From: Candidatus Centipeda massiliensis
GTDB lineage: Bacteria > Bacillota > Negativicutes > Selenomonadales > Selenomonadaceae
NCBI RefSeq assembly: GCF_900290285.1
Contig: NZ_LT985758.1
Coordinates: forward strand, 1 to 64,000
DNA length: 64,000 nt
Direction: 5' to 3'
Positions 63,714 to 64,000 of the stretch are shown here, one piece after another (the first letter of the stretch is position 1; each line of letters begins with the position of its first letter). The notes beneath the pieces are model-generated. The model was not told the origin of the DNA. It saw only the letters and a program-made list of their open reading frames with translations, and did no database searches. Made by a program: the position numbers and the translations under genes.

Positions 63714-64000
63714 ATGCTAGCCGGGGTGATTGCCGCTCTGACATTGGCTGTGCTCTACGCCGTGTTCTTCGTCGTCCCTCCTGCTGAGGGGCTGGGCAAC
63801 TACGTACGCATTGCATTCTTTCACATTCCGTGTGCATGGGTCTCGGTCATCGCGTTCTTCTGCGCCGCTTTCTGGGGCGCACGTTATCTGAAAACGCGAA
63901 ACCTTCACGATGATGCGAAAAGTGCGCGATCTGCGTTTCTCGGATTGCTTTTCACCCTCCTCGCGACGGGGAGCGGGGCAATCTTCTCAAAGCTCACATG
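63714..64000 (+). CDS. ccmC: Heme exporter protein CcmC, N-terminal part (runs off window)
   Basis: Ninety-five codons are visible from ATG 63714. GLGNYVRIAFFHIPCAWVSV is the CcmC/CcsA-family first signature (heme-handling membrane protein), with two hydrophobic helices before and after. The WWD motif expected later is beyond the window edge; the last residues are GSGAIFSKLT. Position after ccmB supports the assignment. Confidence 0.85.
   Translation, partial: MLAGVIAALTLAVLYAVFFVVPPAEGLGNYVRIAFFHIPCAWVSVIAFFCAAFWGARYLKTRNLHDDAKSARSAFLGLLFTLLATGSGAIFSKLT

Overview
The window looks like a chromosomal segment of a Negativicutes bacterium, most likely Selenomonas or a close relative. This is inferred from gene content and order, not from a database search: Firmicutes-type blocks (cysE-cysS-mrnC, rlmB-rae1, ylxM-ffh-rpsP-khpA-ylqD-rimM), ispH overlapping rpsA, a cobalt-early cobalamin operon, a long-form glutamine synthetase, and cytochrome c maturation (ccm) genes expected of an envelope with an outer membrane. 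Core genes are GC-rich with tight ATGA-type overlaps; accessory stretches are visibly more AT-rich.

Layout. (1) 1-4.85 kb is accessory: ends of two tandem IS3-family copies (the second internally deleted), a predicted EVE-HNH modification-dependent nuclease next to a frameshifted secreted protein, a prophage scar joining a portal fragment to a ClpP-type protease fragment, a DUF554 gene frameshifted at its end, and two copies of a ~165-bp MITE-like repeat. (2) 4.86-10.2 kb is housekeeping: ACT protein, DUF711/PFL protein, nth, ArgA-like acetyltransferase, aroF, tyrA, lexA. (3) 10.3-23.8 kb is a nearly unbroken anaerobic cobalamin operon, cbiD-E-T-F-G-H-J-C-A-cobU-cobQ-cbiB-cobS-pduX-cobC, ending in crcB. 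cbiL, a cobaltochelatase, cobT and the threonine-phosphate decarboxylase are not here. (4) 23.9-30.8 kb: ispH-rpsA, cysE-cysS-mrnC-thyX-rlmB-rae1.

(5) 30.8-35.5 kb is an AT-richer island: a truncated ICE-type virulence-like protein, a PBECR4-type nuclease-domain gene behind a hairpin-rich leader, a serine recombinase, a glycosylase-like (UDG-fold) protein, a membrane/zinc protein and remnants of a zinc-ribbon gene and a large serine recombinase. (6) 35.5-41.4 kb: trkA with two tandem but dissimilar trkH genes, divergent from an ABC ATPase/permease pair without a binding protein. (7) 41.5-47.7 kb: long glutamine synthetase, clpB behind a promoter with a strong inverted repeat, and a DUF1858/DUF438/hemerythrin/PAS protein. 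(8) 47.8-49.6 kb is a two-gene cassette: a UDG-like protein and a TIGR02452 poly(ADP-ribose) glycohydrolase, with its own promoter and terminator.

(9) 49.7-55.8 kb: ylxM-ffh-rpsP-khpA-ylqD-rimM, then tsaE-tsaB-rimI-tsaD. (10) 55.9-61.1 kb: mannitol operon mtlR-mtlA-mtlD. (11) 61.2-64 kb: an aldo/keto reductase, then ccmA-ccmB-ccmC running off the window. The most promising candidates for something undescribed are the UDG-like/PARG cassette (47.8-49.6 kb) and the recombinase island with the structured-leader nuclease gene and second UDG-like protein (31.4-34.5 kb). No tRNA, rRNA or CRISPR array was recognised.
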